27,680 bases of DNA from Sphaeroforma sirkka (GCA_001586965.3 LUCW03000650.1:1-27680), one strand, 5' to 3'; positions 13,000 to 24,800 are shown, numbered from the stretch's first letter. Notes: generated by a model not told the origin, from the letters alone. A program made the numbers and translations.

Positions 13000-13012
13000 A
13001 AACCCTAAACCC
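13000..13012. repeat. Telomere-like CCCTAAA run at a retroelement junction
   Basis: AAACCCTAAACCC sits directly at the point where the unidentified block gives way to a Ty3/Gypsy integrase fragment (13021 onward). The reverse complement is TTTAGGG-type. Confidence 0.6.
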
Positions 13013-13020
13013 AAAAAAAC

Positions 13021-13562
13021 CCTTTAGGTAGGACACAATTTTTGTAATCGAGTAAACAGGGGTAAACAACGTCCTGCATATGCTCGATCTTTTGTAGCCA
13101 CGGAGTAACGTGTTTCTCGGGCGCAGTTTTGTCAAACGTTACTTTTAATTCACTATAGCGGCCAAAGAAGTAGTGAAACGGGAGTGTTTCAGTTTGAGGA
13201 CTCATGCAGTTATTCATTTGAGTCTGAACCCATGTCAAATGAGAAGGCCACATATCCTCAACGTCATCTAGTGCGGTACGCAATAGTTTCTTTAGTTCTC
13301 TATGACGTGTCTCATTTGCACCCTGCGTTTGAGGTTTATAAGGAACACCACGCCTATGGGTCATGCCTGATACGAGTATAAGTGTCCCCATTACGTCGGT
13401 ACAAAACTCACCACCGTTATCAGAACATAGTACTCGAGGGAAACCGAAGTCATTAAAGACGTGATAGCATAACTCTGCCACTGTTTGCGGCCGTTTGTTC
13501 GGTTTTGCATAAAGCAAGTCATAGCCCGAAGCCACACATAAGAAATGACAGATATATGCATC
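13021..13562 (-). mobile_element. Ty3/Gypsy integrase fragment (copy a)
   Basis: The minus strand encodes part of an integrase core: the LCSDNGGEF block and the downstream KPQTQGANETRHRELKKLL block that bear catalytic Asp and Glu. It corresponds closely to about 23760-24290 of the near full-length copy at the right end. It is truncated on both sides: by the telomere-like junction at its low end and by the insertion of another copy's LTR at 13562/13563. Fossil. Confidence 0.85.
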
Positions 13563-14157
13563 TGTACACTTCGATGGAAATTGCTAAGTTTCAAACTATA
13601 TTAAACTAAAATACAATTTAGTCAGTTAGGATTTAGCAGTGGTAGCTTGTGTAAGAATGATCGGGACTGCCTTTTGTTAAGAGCCTAAATATCCTCGATC
13701 ACACAGGGCGTACCTCTAGCTGTTCTTTATTGAATAATTTTCACTAGAAGTACTAAGTGTTCATGACCACATGCCTAATTTGTAGATAGACATAATAACG
13801 TAAGTCACGTTGATACATTAGCTGATATAAATAAAGTTCCATCTGAAGAAAAGTTAAAAAATGAAAAAGACTTATTGGATTTTGGAGATTGGCGGGAGGA
13901 CCAAAATCTATAAGTAGTAGTTCGGAGACTATAAAATTTAGTTTATAATATCCTACATCTACTAATGTCTCAAATAGGTCCAAGTAGATGAGTCATACCA
14001 AATACTCAGGCTATTGGAGCCATCAAAGTGAATTTAGAACACTTTGGAAATATTGGAAAAAGAGCTTGTATTAAATTATTTAAAATACAAATAAAAACCA
14101 ATGTATTATCTCAATTGGTCTTGATATTTTAGACTTACAAGAGGCCGTATTTCTTCA
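13563..14157 (-). repeat. LTR 1 (3' LTR of copy b)
   Basis: About 595 bp, in the same orientation as the LTR at 22337-22933 and inverted relative to the one at 14858-15454. Read on the minus strand it begins TGAAGAAATACGG and ends AGTGTACA, so it keeps TG..CA ends. By eye it is the most diverged of the three (around 2-3 percent). It sits directly in integrase sequence of copy a. Confidence 0.88.
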
Positions 14158-14857
14158 TAGCCACAAGTAGCTTTTAGGACTACGGACGTGCGTGAAGGTA
14201 CAATCTAGTTCGAAAAGCGAATACCAAAGTAAAACGGTTTCGGTCATGGCTTATCGAGTAAGTATGTGCCTATATGTACGAGTTCAAGACTCATGTTGTA
14301 CTCTATGTCGTTTAGTATTTGGTCCAGTAACCATTTCCGATGTAGGCGCCTTACATTTATTATTTGGTAAGGTAATAGCCAAAGGCTGTTCTTCATTAGT
14401 AGGTAAGTTTGAACAATTTTCTGCACTGTTGGTAAGCAGATCAGAAAGTTTAGTCACGTAGGAAGTAGGTGGCAAATAGGGAATTTCAGATCCGTCAGGG
14501 TTTGTAGTCACATGAGGAAACACTAAAACCCTAAAACCCTAAACCCTTTATCTCGTGTGTTTTTATGTAAACGCTTATTCCATTTCTTATTAAAGATACG
14601 AAGAAAGTCGCGAGACTCACGAAATGCATCGGAGGTTAGCCAAGCTACTGTCCCATCCATGAAATGGGTCTTGCAGTGAGTGTAACCGTCTTCGGATGTT
14701 TTGTCAATTATATCTTTGACTTGTGACTCCATAACTGGTACATCAGAATCAAATGAGCGAGCGAATGAGAGTTCGGAGGTAGGGATACGGTGAGTGCCTG
14801 GATTGGTTGCGCTTGTATCATCAATGTTATTTACTTCGTAAGTATCACTCTTCTCAT
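14158..14857 (-). mobile_element. Ty3/Gypsy 3' internal tail (copy b)
   Basis: Minus-strand sequence matching about 22934-23620 of the right-end copy. It holds the region after integrase, including the chromo-like YKTRFMDGTVAWLTSD-type segment (here slightly different). LTR 1 is its 3' LTR. It is cut at 14857 by the insertion of the oppositely oriented copy c. A telomere-like run lies inside it at 14523-14549. Fossil, with a few breaks. Confidence 0.85.
14523..14549. repeat. Telomere-like CCCTAAA run inside copy b
   Basis: Three near-units (CCCTAAAA, CCCTAAA, CCCTTTA) occupy a point where the otherwise matching sequence of the right-end copy (near 23297) has only AAACCCTTTTCG. It therefore looks like an insertion or a local expansion within the element. 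Confidence 0.7.
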
Positions 14858-15454
14858 TGTAGAAATACGGCCTCCGGTCAGTCTAAAATATCAAGATCAA
14901 TTGAGATAATACATTGGTTTTTTATTTGTATTTTAAATAATTTAGTACAAGCTCTTTTTCCAATATTTCCAAAGTGTTCTAAATTCACTTTGATGGCTCC
15001 AATAGCCTGAGTATTTGGTATGACTCATCTACTTGGACCTATTTGAGACATTAGTAGATGTAGGATATTATAAACTAAATTTTATAATCTCCGAACTACT
15101 ACTTATAGATTTTGGTCCTCCCGCCAATCTCCAAAATCCAATAAGTCTTTTCATTTTTTTTAACTTTTCTTCAGATGGAACTTTATTTATATCAGCTAAT
15201 GTATTAACGCGACTTACGTTATTATGTCTATCTACAAATTAGGCATGTGGTCATGAACACTTAGTACTTCTAGTGAAAATTATTCAATAAAGAACAGCTA
15301 GAGGTACGCCCTGTGTGATCGAGGATATTTAGGCTCTTAACAAGAGGCAGTCCCGATCATTCTTACACAAGCTACCACTGCTAAATCCTAACTGACTAAA
15401 TTGTATTTTAGTTTAATATAGTTTGAAACCTAGTAATTTCCATCGAAGTTTACA
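14858..15454 (+). repeat. LTR 2 (5' LTR of copy c)
   Basis: 597 bp, beginning TGTAGAAATACGG and ending GAAGTTTACA on the plus strand. By eye it is within about 1-2 percent of LTR 3 (inverted). An AATAAA at 15286-15291 in the element's sense orientation is the likely LTR polyadenylation signal. It interrupts copy b after CTCAT (14853-14857); the matching target duplicate is not visible because the far end of copy c is missing. Confidence 0.9.
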
Positions 15455-17264
15455 TATTTTTCAGTTATTTAGTAGTTACAGTAGTATACTGCTTCTAGAC
15501 TGTCTGACATCGATTTACTATCCAGCAAATACTATGGCTAAGGGTACTTCTAAAGGCAAGGGAGCCGCTAGCTCTAAGCCTGCTAAGCCTGCCGAGGTTC
15601 CTGAGGTCCCTGTGGAAACACCTAGCCTGTCTGGAGTTGAGCCTGCCGAGGATACTGTTGGGGAAGCAAATTCTGAGGTTGGTACAGAGGATTATTCTGA
15701 GGATGACTCGTCGGATCCTAAAGCCTTGGAAGAAGAGGTATCTACTACCGCGGAAAGGCTCGCCAGCGTCCGTGTATCACCTAGGAGTGAAGCTCAGGAC
15801 CCCAGCTTGCCCCCCTGACCACGTGCCGTCAAATATTGGGGATAAACGTCGAAAGGCTGGAAAATTCGTGGATACGAATGTCGGGGGGCATTATAACTCC
15901 ACATCTAAAGGACACTCCAGCACAAATCCGGCGTGAAAAGGAAGTATTGGACCTGTCCGAAAATTTTGATTTCGCCATCGATGGAGAAGCCATTCCATTC
16001 AGCTCAAATCTTGGGGCCGAAGCTGAGGACGCCATAACTCGACAACGAGTGGTTGGATCCTCTCAATCTCGACGCCAATTGAACCGCACTGAAGCGCTCT
16101 TGAAGGAGCTAGCGGCAGCAGCAGTTGTGGACCCCTCTATCGTGTCCCACTTGGCTGATATTCTTCCTATACCGAAGAAGAAAAAAAATTCGGGCCGGGT
16201 TTCGAACCCGAGACCTATTGGTTTACCAGCCAGTATGTTTACCACTAAGCCAATTACCACTGCGAGAGAGATAATATTTCAAAATTTAATCTCTATAGCT
16301 CTGATGCTACCATCGACCATCCTCTTGACAAACCTAACCCTGTCAGAGGATATGATCGTATGGAACTCGATGAGGCTTACCATCCTCGTAATAACGACCC
16401 TCATTTGCCAACTAACCCTGGTAATCACGATTTTGGCAATCGCTACACCAGTACCTCGTTAGAGAGTTCCCGCTCTAATCCTGAGGATGAGGAAGTGAGA
16501 ACCAGACATACTCGTCTCAGGCTATTACGCTCTGGTATGCAAGTCCTTGAGGACCGTCTATTGAATGACTCTGACCTTGACGATAGGAAAGCGGATAACA
16601 TTCGCTATCTAATCGATAACAAGAGAAAGGAAATAGACACCATCTTGGCACTAGCAGCCCGTAGCACTGAGCATGAGCCTCGTGAACACTTAGAACCAAG
16701 CTTTATAAAGCAGCTAGGTAACGCGCAGGCTGAGGTCGATTTCTCTACTAATGAGAGTACAGTGGAGACACTGAAGGCCTTCGACCAACTTAAGGAGTCT
16801 GCCAGCCTTAGGGATAAGCAGATGATGAATGCCTTTATTCATTTCTGTGAGCCAGGTGAATGGCGAACTATCTTGAAGGCTCATGAGCCCAACTGGAAAG
16901 CCCTACCCTGGCACCAGTTGCGTGATAATATACTTAACACCTTTTTTTTGAAGATGCACGTGACCGTGAACTTCTAGAGTCTCGCAAGTTCTTTGCGAAC
17001 GATACCACTATTCGAGGTGCTCTAGCTCATATGACACATATGAATACTCGGATGGGTGGTCGTACCTAACTGGCGAGAGAGATAATATTTCAAAATTTAA
17101 TCTCTATAGCTCTGATGCTACCATCGACCATCCTCTTGACAAACCTAACCCTGTCAGAGGATATGATCGTATGGAACTCGATGAGGCTTACCATCCTCGT
17201 AATATCGACCCTCATTTGCCAACTAACCCTGGTAATCACGATTTTGGCAATCGCTACACCAGTA
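15455..17264 (+). mobile_element. Ty3/Gypsy leader and gag (copy c)
   Basis: This follows LTR 2. I see no clear primer-binding site beginning TGG directly after the LTR. Gag starts at an ATG at 15534 (MAKGTSKGKGAASSKPAKPAE), with a basic Ser/Ala/Pro-rich start and an acidic stretch. It continues into the capsid-like region shared with the minus-strand array: one full ~811-bp unit (16262-17072) and about 190 bp of the next. At 17264/17265 the sequence switches abruptly to minus-strand RT of copy d. A tRNA-like sequence lies at 16187-16259. Fossil, broken in several places. Confidence 0.8.
16187..16259 (-). tRNA. tRNA-like sequence (degenerate, possibly tRNA-Thr GGT)
   Basis: The minus strand contains TGGCTTAGTGG, a good A box, and GGTTCGAAACC, a perfect B box, 44 nt apart, exactly the spacing of positions 8 and 52 in a class I tRNA. 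The T arm pairs 5/5 counting one G-U (TCGGG with CCCGG around TTCGAAA). A run of eight T follows at 16188-16181, as for RNA polymerase III termination. The acceptor stem does not pair, the D stem is weak and the anticodon arm is imperfect; CTGGTAA would give anticodon GGT. So it is a tRNA pseudogene, a tRNA-derived insertion or a SINE head rather than a working tRNA. It lies antisense inside gag. Confidence 0.6.
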
Positions 17265-20200
17265 CAAGTAAGTGTATAGTATCTTTAGCAAAAGAACACT
17301 TGTCTTCGTTAATCTTAAGTTTAGCATGATTAAGTCGCTTTAAGACTTCTTTAACGAGTTTAACATGTTCATGTGCTGTCTTTGTAAAGATAACTATATC
17401 ATCTAAATAGACTGATACGTTATACGACAGGTCCGCGAATAGTTCCATCATAACTTGTTGGAAGAAAGAAGGTAACATGTGTAAGCCTTCAGGTGCACCT
17501 TTAAACTGGTACTTCTTACCTTGCCAAGTAAAGGAAAAGTATTTCCTATGAGGCTGATATATTTGTAGTTGATGGAATGCAGCTTTTAAGTCTATCTTGG
17601 AAAAGATAGTCGCACCTCCATTTTGCGTAGTATCTCGCTTATCTTAGGTAAGGGAAAACTATGTTGCGGAATTAGTTTGTTGATTGGCGACAGGTCTAGT
17701 ACTACTCTTGTTTTACTAAACGTTCCATCAGATTTATATTGATCGACCGCTAAGAGAGCTAAGTTAACTGGGGTTGCATCATAATTGATTTCAATTAGAC
17801 CCTGTTTTAACCAATCTTCGATTTGGGTTTTGACAACGTCTTTGTGTCTCCAACTCACGTAGTTATGTGAAGGACACTTTAACTTAGAGAAGTCGACGTT
17901 TGTTAAGTCAAGTCTAACGTACCCATTAGAGAACTTAAACATACACCAGTCAGTTATTGCAATCTTCCTGTTTTGTATAATTAAGTCCATAATTATATCG
18001 GTGAAGTGCGGAATCATATCCTTTGCTTCACCTTCCGGAGGTTTAGGTATCTTTAACATATTATCATCTGACTGATCTTTATTCGGGTCAGCCCATTAGG
18101 CAGACCAGTGAGTGTTATACCTAAACTGAGAAGATCAGTCATACCTATAATTAAATCGTATTTCTGAGACATGTCAGTAACGATTAGGTGAGTCTTCACT
18201 TCTCTTCTATCTGACAGCATTATGTGTGCATAGTCAATGGCTTGTTCGCAAGTAGTAACTTTGCTATTTCCCAAGATTAAATCAGTTGTTTCGTTATGGA
18301 CAGCCATATCTGTAGCGTAGGCTACTCGGCATGAGATAGCAGAGACTTCAGCCCCTGGATCAAATAGTGCCATAACTTTTTTTTCTCCATGTACGAAAAC
18401 TGTTTGAAAGATACGTTCATCTCCTTTGGTATAGATTTTATTGAACATTTTCTCATAATCTTGCTCTAGTGCGCACATATGGTACTGTCAGTGCTTAACT
18501 TGGACGTCTGGTAAGTCCTTGCAATCCTCTTTGTGCCAACCGTTAGTACCCTTGCAAGTAGCACACTCTTTCATATAGTGTCCAAAATCTGGCTTGCCTG
18601 GTGCACACTTAACAGGGTCGTGTCTACCATTCCACTTGCCATTACGTTTTGTGAGGTTGTAACCACACTTCTTGCAAGGCGCTCTCACCTTCTTATCACC
18701 TTTCGGTTCGGTAGAAGTAGAGCCAGTACCCCCTCCAGTAGTAGTGCGAGGTTTCTTAGTACTACGCGCAGTATTAGTCTCTACTGCGTTTCGCTTAGTG
18801 GGCTGGGTGTAGCTCGTGGTACTAAGTACTCTAGTAGAGGAATTGGTATGCTTGTGTACTATCTTCTCAAAGACAGACCAAGGCATAGATCGCAAATCAC
18901 CATAGGCGATGATGTCATCATTGACTTTCTTAAAGAGGTTAGCTCCCAGAGTCTCCATCATCTGACAAATTAATAAATATTCGCCAGTATAGGTACGACC
19001 ACCCATCCGAGTATTCATATGTGTCATATGAGCTAGAGCACCTCGAATAGTGGTATCGTTCGCAAAGAACTTGCGAGACTCTAGAAGTTCACGGTCACGT
19101 GCATCTTCAAAAAAAGGTGTTAAGTATATTATCACGCAACTGGTGCCAGGGTAGGGCTTTCCAGTTGGGCTCATGAGCCTTCAAGATAGTTCGCCATTCA
19201 CCTGGCTCACAGAAATGAATAAAGGCATTCATCATCTGCTTATCCCTAAGGCTGGCAGACTCCTTAAGTTGGTCGAAGGCCTTCAGTGTCTCCACTGTAC
19301 TCTCATTAGTAGAGAAATCGACCTCAGCCTGCGCGTTACCTAGCTGCTTTATAAAGCTTGGTTCTAAGTGTTCACGAGGCTCATGCTCAGTGCTACGGGC
19401 TGCTAGTGCCAAGATGGTGTCTATTTCCTTTCTCTTGTTATCGATTAGATAGCGAATGTTATCCGCTTTCCTATCGTCAAGGTCAGAGTCATTCAATAGA
19501 CGGTCCTCAAGGACTTGCATACCAGAGCGTAATAGCCTGAGACGAGTATGTCTGGTTCTCACTTCCTCATCCTCAGGATTAGAGCGGGAACTCTCTAACG
19601 AGGTACTGGTGTAGCGATTGCCAAAATCGTGATTACCAGGGTTAGTTGGCAAATGAGGGTCGATATTACGAGGATGGTAAGCCTCATCGAGTTCCATACG
19701 ATCATATCCTCTGACAGGGTTAGGTTTGTCAAGAGGATGGTCGATGGTAGCATCAGAGCTATAGAGATTAAATTTTGAAATATTATCTCTCTCGCCAGTT
19801 AGGTACGACCACCCATCAGAGTATTCATGTGTCATATGAGCTAGAGCACCTCGAATAGTGGTATCGTTCGCAAAGAACTTGCGAGACTCTAGAAGTTCAC
19901 GGTCACGTGCATCTTCAAAAAAGGTGTTAAGTATATTATCACGCAACTGGTGCCAGGGTAGGGCTTTCCAGTTGGGCTCATGAGCCTTCAAGATAGTTCG
20001 CCATTCACCTGGCTCACAGAAATGAATAAAGGCATTCATCATCTGCTTATCCCTAAGGCTGGCAGACTCCTTAAGTTGGTCGAAGGCCTTCAGTGTCTCC
20101 ACTGTACTCTCATTAGTAGAGAAATCGACCTCAGCCTGCGCGTTACCTAGCTGCTTTATAAAGCTTGGTTCTAAGTGTTCACGAGACTCATGCTCAGTGC

Positions 20201-22336
20201 TACGGGCTGCTAGTGCCAAGATGGTGTCTATTTCCTTTCTCTTGTTATCGATTAGATAGCGAATGTTATCCGCTTTCCTATCGTCAAGGTCAGAGTCATT
20301 CAATAGACGGTCCTCAAGGACTTGCATACCAGAGCGTAATAGCCTGAGACGAGTATGTCTGGTTCTCACTTCCTCATCCTCAGGATTAGAGCGGGAACTC
20401 TCTAACGAGGTACTGGTGTAGCGATTGCCAAAATCGTGATTACCAGGGTTAGTTGGTAAATGAGGGTCGATATTACGAGGATGGTAAGCCTCATCGAGTT
20501 CCATACGATCATATCCTCTGACAGGGTTAGGTTTGTCAAGAGGATGGTCGATGGTAGCATCAGAGCTATAGAGATTAAATTTTGAAATATTATCTCTCTC
20601 GCCAGTTAGGTACGACCACCCATCCGAGTATTCATGTGTCATATGAGCTAGAGCACCTCGAATAGTGGTATCGTTCGCAAAGAACTTGCGAGACTCTAGA
20701 AGTTCACGGTCACGTGCATCTTCAAAAAAAGGTGTTAAGTATATTATCACGCAACTGGTGCCAGGGTAGGGCTTTCCAGTTGGGCTCATGAGCCTTCAAG
20801 ATAGTTCGCCATTCACCTGGCTCACAGAAATGAATAAAGGCATTCATCATCTGCTTATCCCTAAGGCTGGCAGACTCCTTAAGTTGGTCGAAGGCCTTCA
20901 GTGTCTCCACTGTACTCTCATTAGTAGAGAAATCGACCTCAGCCTGCGCGTTACCTAGCTGCTTTATAAAGCTTGGTTCTAAGTGTTCACGAGGCTCATG
21001 CTCAGTGCTACGGGCTGCTAGTGCCAAGATGGTGTCTATTTCCTTTCTCTTGTTATCGATTAGATAGCGAATGTTATCCGCTTTCCTATCGTCAAGGTCA
21101 GAGTCATTCAATAGACGGTCCTCAAGGACTTGCATACCAGAGCGTAATAGCCTGAGACGAGTATGTCTGGTTCTCACTTCCTCATCCTCAGGATTAGAGC
21201 GGGAACTCTCTAACGAGGTACTGGTGTAGCGATTGCCAAAATCGTGATTACCAGGGTTAGTTGGCAAATGAGGGTCGATATTACGAGGATGGTAAGCCTC
21301 ATCGAGTTCCATACGATCATATCCTCTGACAGGGTTAGGTTTGTCAAGAGGATGGTCGATGGTAGCATCAGAGCTATAGAGATTAAATTTTGAAATATTA
21401 TCTCTCTCGCCAGTTAGGTACGACCACCCATCCGAGTATTCATGTGTCATATGAGCTAGAGCACCTCGAATAGTGGTATCGTTCGCAAAGAACTTGCGAG
21501 ACTCTAGAAGTTCACGGTCACGTGCATCTTCAAAAAAAGGTGTTAAGTATATTATCACGCAACTGGTGCCAGGGTAGGGCTTTCCAGTTGGGCTCATGAG
21601 CCTTCAAGATAGTTCGCCATTCACCTGGCTCACAGAAATGAATAAAGGCATTCATCATCTGCTTATCCCTAAGGCTGGCAGACTCCTTAAGTTGGTCGAA
21701 GGCCTTCAGTGTCTCCACTGTACTCTCATTAGTAGAGAAATCGACCTCAGCCTGCGCGTTACCTAGCTGCTTTATAAAGCTTGGTTCTAAGTGTTCACGA
21801 GGCTCATGCTCAGTGCTACGGGCTGCTAGTGCCAAGATGGTGTCTATTTCCTTTCTCTTGTTATCGATTAGATAGCGAATGTTATCCGCTTTCCTATCGT
21901 CAAGGTCAGAGTCATTCAATAGACGGTCCTCAAGGACTTGCATACCAGAGCGTAATAGCCTGAGACGAGTATGTCTGGTTCTCACTTCCTCATCCTCAGG
22001 ATTAGAGCGGGAACTCTCTAACGAGGTACTGGTGTAGCGATTGCCAAAATCGTGATTACCAGGGTTAGTTGGCAAATGAGGGTCGATATTACGAGGATGG
22101 TAAGCCTCATCGAGTTCCATACGATCATATCCTCTGACAGGGTTAGGTTTGTCAAGAGGATGGTCGATGGTAGCATCAGAGCTATAGAGATTAAATTTTG
22201 AAATATTATCTCTCTCGCCAGTTAGGTACGACCACCCATCCGAGTTTTCATGTGTCATATGAGCTAGAGCACCTCGAATAGTGGTATCGTTCGCAAAGAA
22301 CTTGCGAGACTCTAGAAGTTCACGGTCACGTGCATC
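17265..22336 (-). mobile_element. Ty3/Gypsy RT-protease-gag block (copy d)
   Basis: Reading down the minus strand from 22336: the tandem gag array, the gag C-terminus with zinc knuckles (about 18490-18700), an aspartic protease (DPGAEVS near 18350) and the N-terminal part of reverse transcriptase, including VYLDDIVIF near 17420. It ends at 17265 in an inverted junction with copy c and is cut at its upstream side by LTR 3. It is nearly identical to the corresponding part of copy e. Fossil with roughly five breaks. Confidence 0.85.
18982..22336 (-). repeat. Tandem array of an ~808-bp gag segment (four units and a fraction)
   Basis: The marker CGCCAGT recurs at 18982, 19793, 20600, 21408 and 22216, giving four units of 807-811 bp plus 121 bp of a fifth before LTR 3. 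Each unit encodes the capsid-like segment that starts GERDNISKFNLYSSD, contains LRLLRSGMQVLEDRLLND and ILKAHEPNWKALPWHQL, and ends before YSDGWSYLTG. Units are almost identical, with only scattered single-base differences by eye. The lowest unit leads into the unique gag C-terminus. Copy c carries about 1.25 units of the same repeat. Confidence 0.95.
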
Positions 22337-22933
22337 TGTAAACTTCGATGGAAATTACTAGGTTTCAAACTATATTAAACTAAAATACAATTTAGTCAGT
22401 TAGGATTTAGCAGTGGTAGCTTGTGTAAGAATGATCGGGACTGCCTCTTGTTAAGAGCCTAAATATCCTCGATCACACAGGGCGTACCTCTAGCTGTTCT
22501 TTATTGAATAATTTTCACTAGAAGTACTAAATGTTCATGACCACTTGCCTAATTTGTAAATAGACATAATAACGTAAGTCACGTTAATACATTAGCTGAT
22601 ATAAATAAAGTTCCATCTGAAGAAAAGTTAAAAAAAGAAAAAAAGACTTATTGGATTTTGGAGATTGGCGGGAGGACCAAAATCAATAAGTAGTAGTTCG
22701 GAGATTATAAAATTTAGTTTATAATATCCTACATCTACTAATGTCTCAAATAGGTCCAAGTAGATGAGTCATACCAAATACTCAGGCTATTGGAGCCATC
22801 AAAGTGAATTTAGAACACTTTGGAAATATTGGAAAAAGAGCTTGTACTAATTATTTTAAAATACAAATAAAAACCAATGTATTATCTCAATTGATCTTGA
22901 TATTTTAGACTGACCGGAGGCCGTATTTCTACA
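22337..22933 (-). repeat. LTR 3 (3' LTR of copy e)
   Basis: 597 bp. On the minus strand it begins TGTAGAAATACGG and ends GAAGTTTACA. Internal element sequence lies on its high side, so it is the 3' LTR of copy e. Its outer side abuts gag array sequence of copy d (ending TGCATC), showing that copy e inserted into copy d. The polypurine tract before it is weak (CTACTGGGGGCTA). Confidence 0.92.
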
Positions 22934-23060
22934 TAGCCCCCAGTAGCTTTTAGAACTACGAACGTACGTTAAGATACGATCTAGTTGGTAAAGCGAAAAC
23001 CAAAGTAAAAACGGTTTCGGTCATGACTTATCGAGTAAGTATGTGCCTATATGTACGAGT

Positions 23061-23492
23061 TCAAGACTCATGTTGTACTCTATGTCGTTTAGTATTTGGT
23101 CCAGTAACCATTTCCGATGTAGGCGCCTTACGTTTATTATTTGGTAAGGTATTAGCCAAAGGCTGTTCTTCATTAGTAAGTAAGTTTGAACAATTTTCTG
23201 CACTGTTGGTAAGCAGATCAGAAAGTTTAGTCACGTAGGAAGTAGGTGGCAAATAGGGAATTTCAGATCCGTCAGGGTTTGTAGTCACCTGAGGAAACCC
23301 TTTTCGTTTATCTCGTGTGTTCTTATGTAAACGCTTATTCCATTTCTTATTAAAGATACGAAGAAAGTCGCGAGATTCACGAAATGCATCGGAGGTTAGC
23401 CAAGCTACTGTCCCATCCATGAAACGGGTCTTGTAGTAAGTGTAACCGTCTTCGGATGTTTTGTCAATTATATCTTTGACTTGTGACTCCAT
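23061..23492 (-). mobile_element. Copy e part: post-integrase tail with possible chromo-like domain
   Basis: After the integrase comes a segment with YKTRFMDGTVAWLTSDAF followed by FLRIFNKKWNKR. Aromatic residues and the short beta-strand-like pattern before a basic helix resemble a chromodomain, as carried by chromoviruses, but the resemblance is loose. The rest is polar with no known motif. Confidence 0.4.
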
Positions 23493-23599
23493 AACTGGTA
23501 CATCAGAATCAAATGAGCGAGCGAATGAGAGTTCGGAGGTAGAGGGATACGGTGAGTGCCTAGATTGGTTGCGCTAGTACCATCAATGTTATTCACTTC

Positions 23600-24800
23600 G
23601 TAAGTATCACTCTTCTCATCATGGTAGGAAATAACAAAAGGTCCTATCGTCTTAGAAGAGAGTTCGGTAACGTTGGCGTTTCGATTTATAATGTTAACGT
23701 AATCGCCGACTTTGAACTGAACAATGTTCTTAGTGTTATTCCATCGGTCATACGCTTTAAGTAGGACGCGATTCTTGTGCTCGAGTAAACAGGGGTAAAC
23801 AACGTTCTGCATATGCTCGATCTTTTGAAGCCACGGGGTAGCGTGTTTCTCGGGCGCAGTTTTATCAAACGTTGCTTGTAATTCACTATAGCGGCCAAAG
23901 AAATAGTGAAACGGGAGTGTTCCAGTTTGAGGATTCATGCAGTTATTCATTTGAGTCTGAACCCATTTCAAATGATAAGGCCACATATCCTCAACGTCGT
24001 CTAGTGCGGTACGCAAGAGCTTCTTAAGTTCTCTATGACGTGTCTCATTTGCACCCTGCGTTTGAGGTTTGTAAGGAACACCACGCCTATGGGTCATGCC
24101 TGATACAGTATAAGTGCCTCCATTACGTCGGTACAAAACTCACTACCGTTATCAGAACATAGTACTCGGGGAAACCGAAGTCATTAAAGACGTGATAGCA
24201 TAATTCTGCCACTGTTTGTGGACGTTTGTTCGGTATTGCATAAAGCAAGTTATAGCCCGAAGCCACACATAAGAAATGACAGAGATATATACATCGCCAG
24301 TATGCTTGGATCGCGGGAGTTTAACCAAATCGACTATGACTCGGCGCATCGGTTGGTCTTCTGTCACACTTTTTTTAGGGGTGCCCAACCGTATCGCTTG
24401 ATCTGGTTCTTTTCACAATCAGTACAGCGTCGGTATACTTCACGTATGGTTTCTTTCAGCGCCGGGTGATCAAGCCCTGCACGAATAGCCATTTTATAAG
24501 TATGCTCATATGCTCGATGCGTTAAATTATGTATAATTTTAACTCTACTTTCGAGCTCCTCTAAGTCAGTCAGATTCTGCGTAACGCTGGCTGGATGAAC
24601 CATAGTCCTGTTGGAAAGGGCGGCCTCAGTATCAGGAGGGGTAGAGTCCTGAGATACATAATTGACAACATTGGATTGTTGAAGTATCTTCTTCAGTTGT
24701 TTCGCCACTCCTGGCTGTTCTTTAAGCAGCGCTTTAAGTAGTTGAGTGCGAGCTTCAGGTTCTCTTAGAGTTTTGAGTCTTTGATCCATGGCCTTAGCTA
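23600..24800 (-). mobile_element. Copy e part: integrase
   Basis: An N-terminal zinc-binding HHCC module is visible (HNLTHRAYEH ... RRCTDCEKNQ). A DDE-type core follows, with the GVPYKPQTQGANETRHREL block, and then a C-terminal SH3-like segment (KVGDYVNIINRNANVTEL ... TIGPFVISY). It catalyses insertion of the element's DNA copy. Fossil. Confidence 0.85.

Noticed and set aside
19358-21963. Identical 60-residue plus-strand open frames repeated four times
   Set aside because: They are antisense to the gag array and repeat only because the array repeats.
18982-22336. CRISPR-like or satellite interpretation of the array
   Set aside because: The unit is ~808 bp, coding, without spacers, and lies in frame context of gag, so it is neither a CRISPR array nor a classical satellite.
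14858-22933. One large DNA transposon or Polinton with ~597-bp terminal inverted repeats
   Set aside because: The ends are LTRs of separate elements: LTR 3 is contiguous with integrase of copy e and LTR 2 with the leader and gag of copy c. There is no Polinton-type polymerase or capsid gene.
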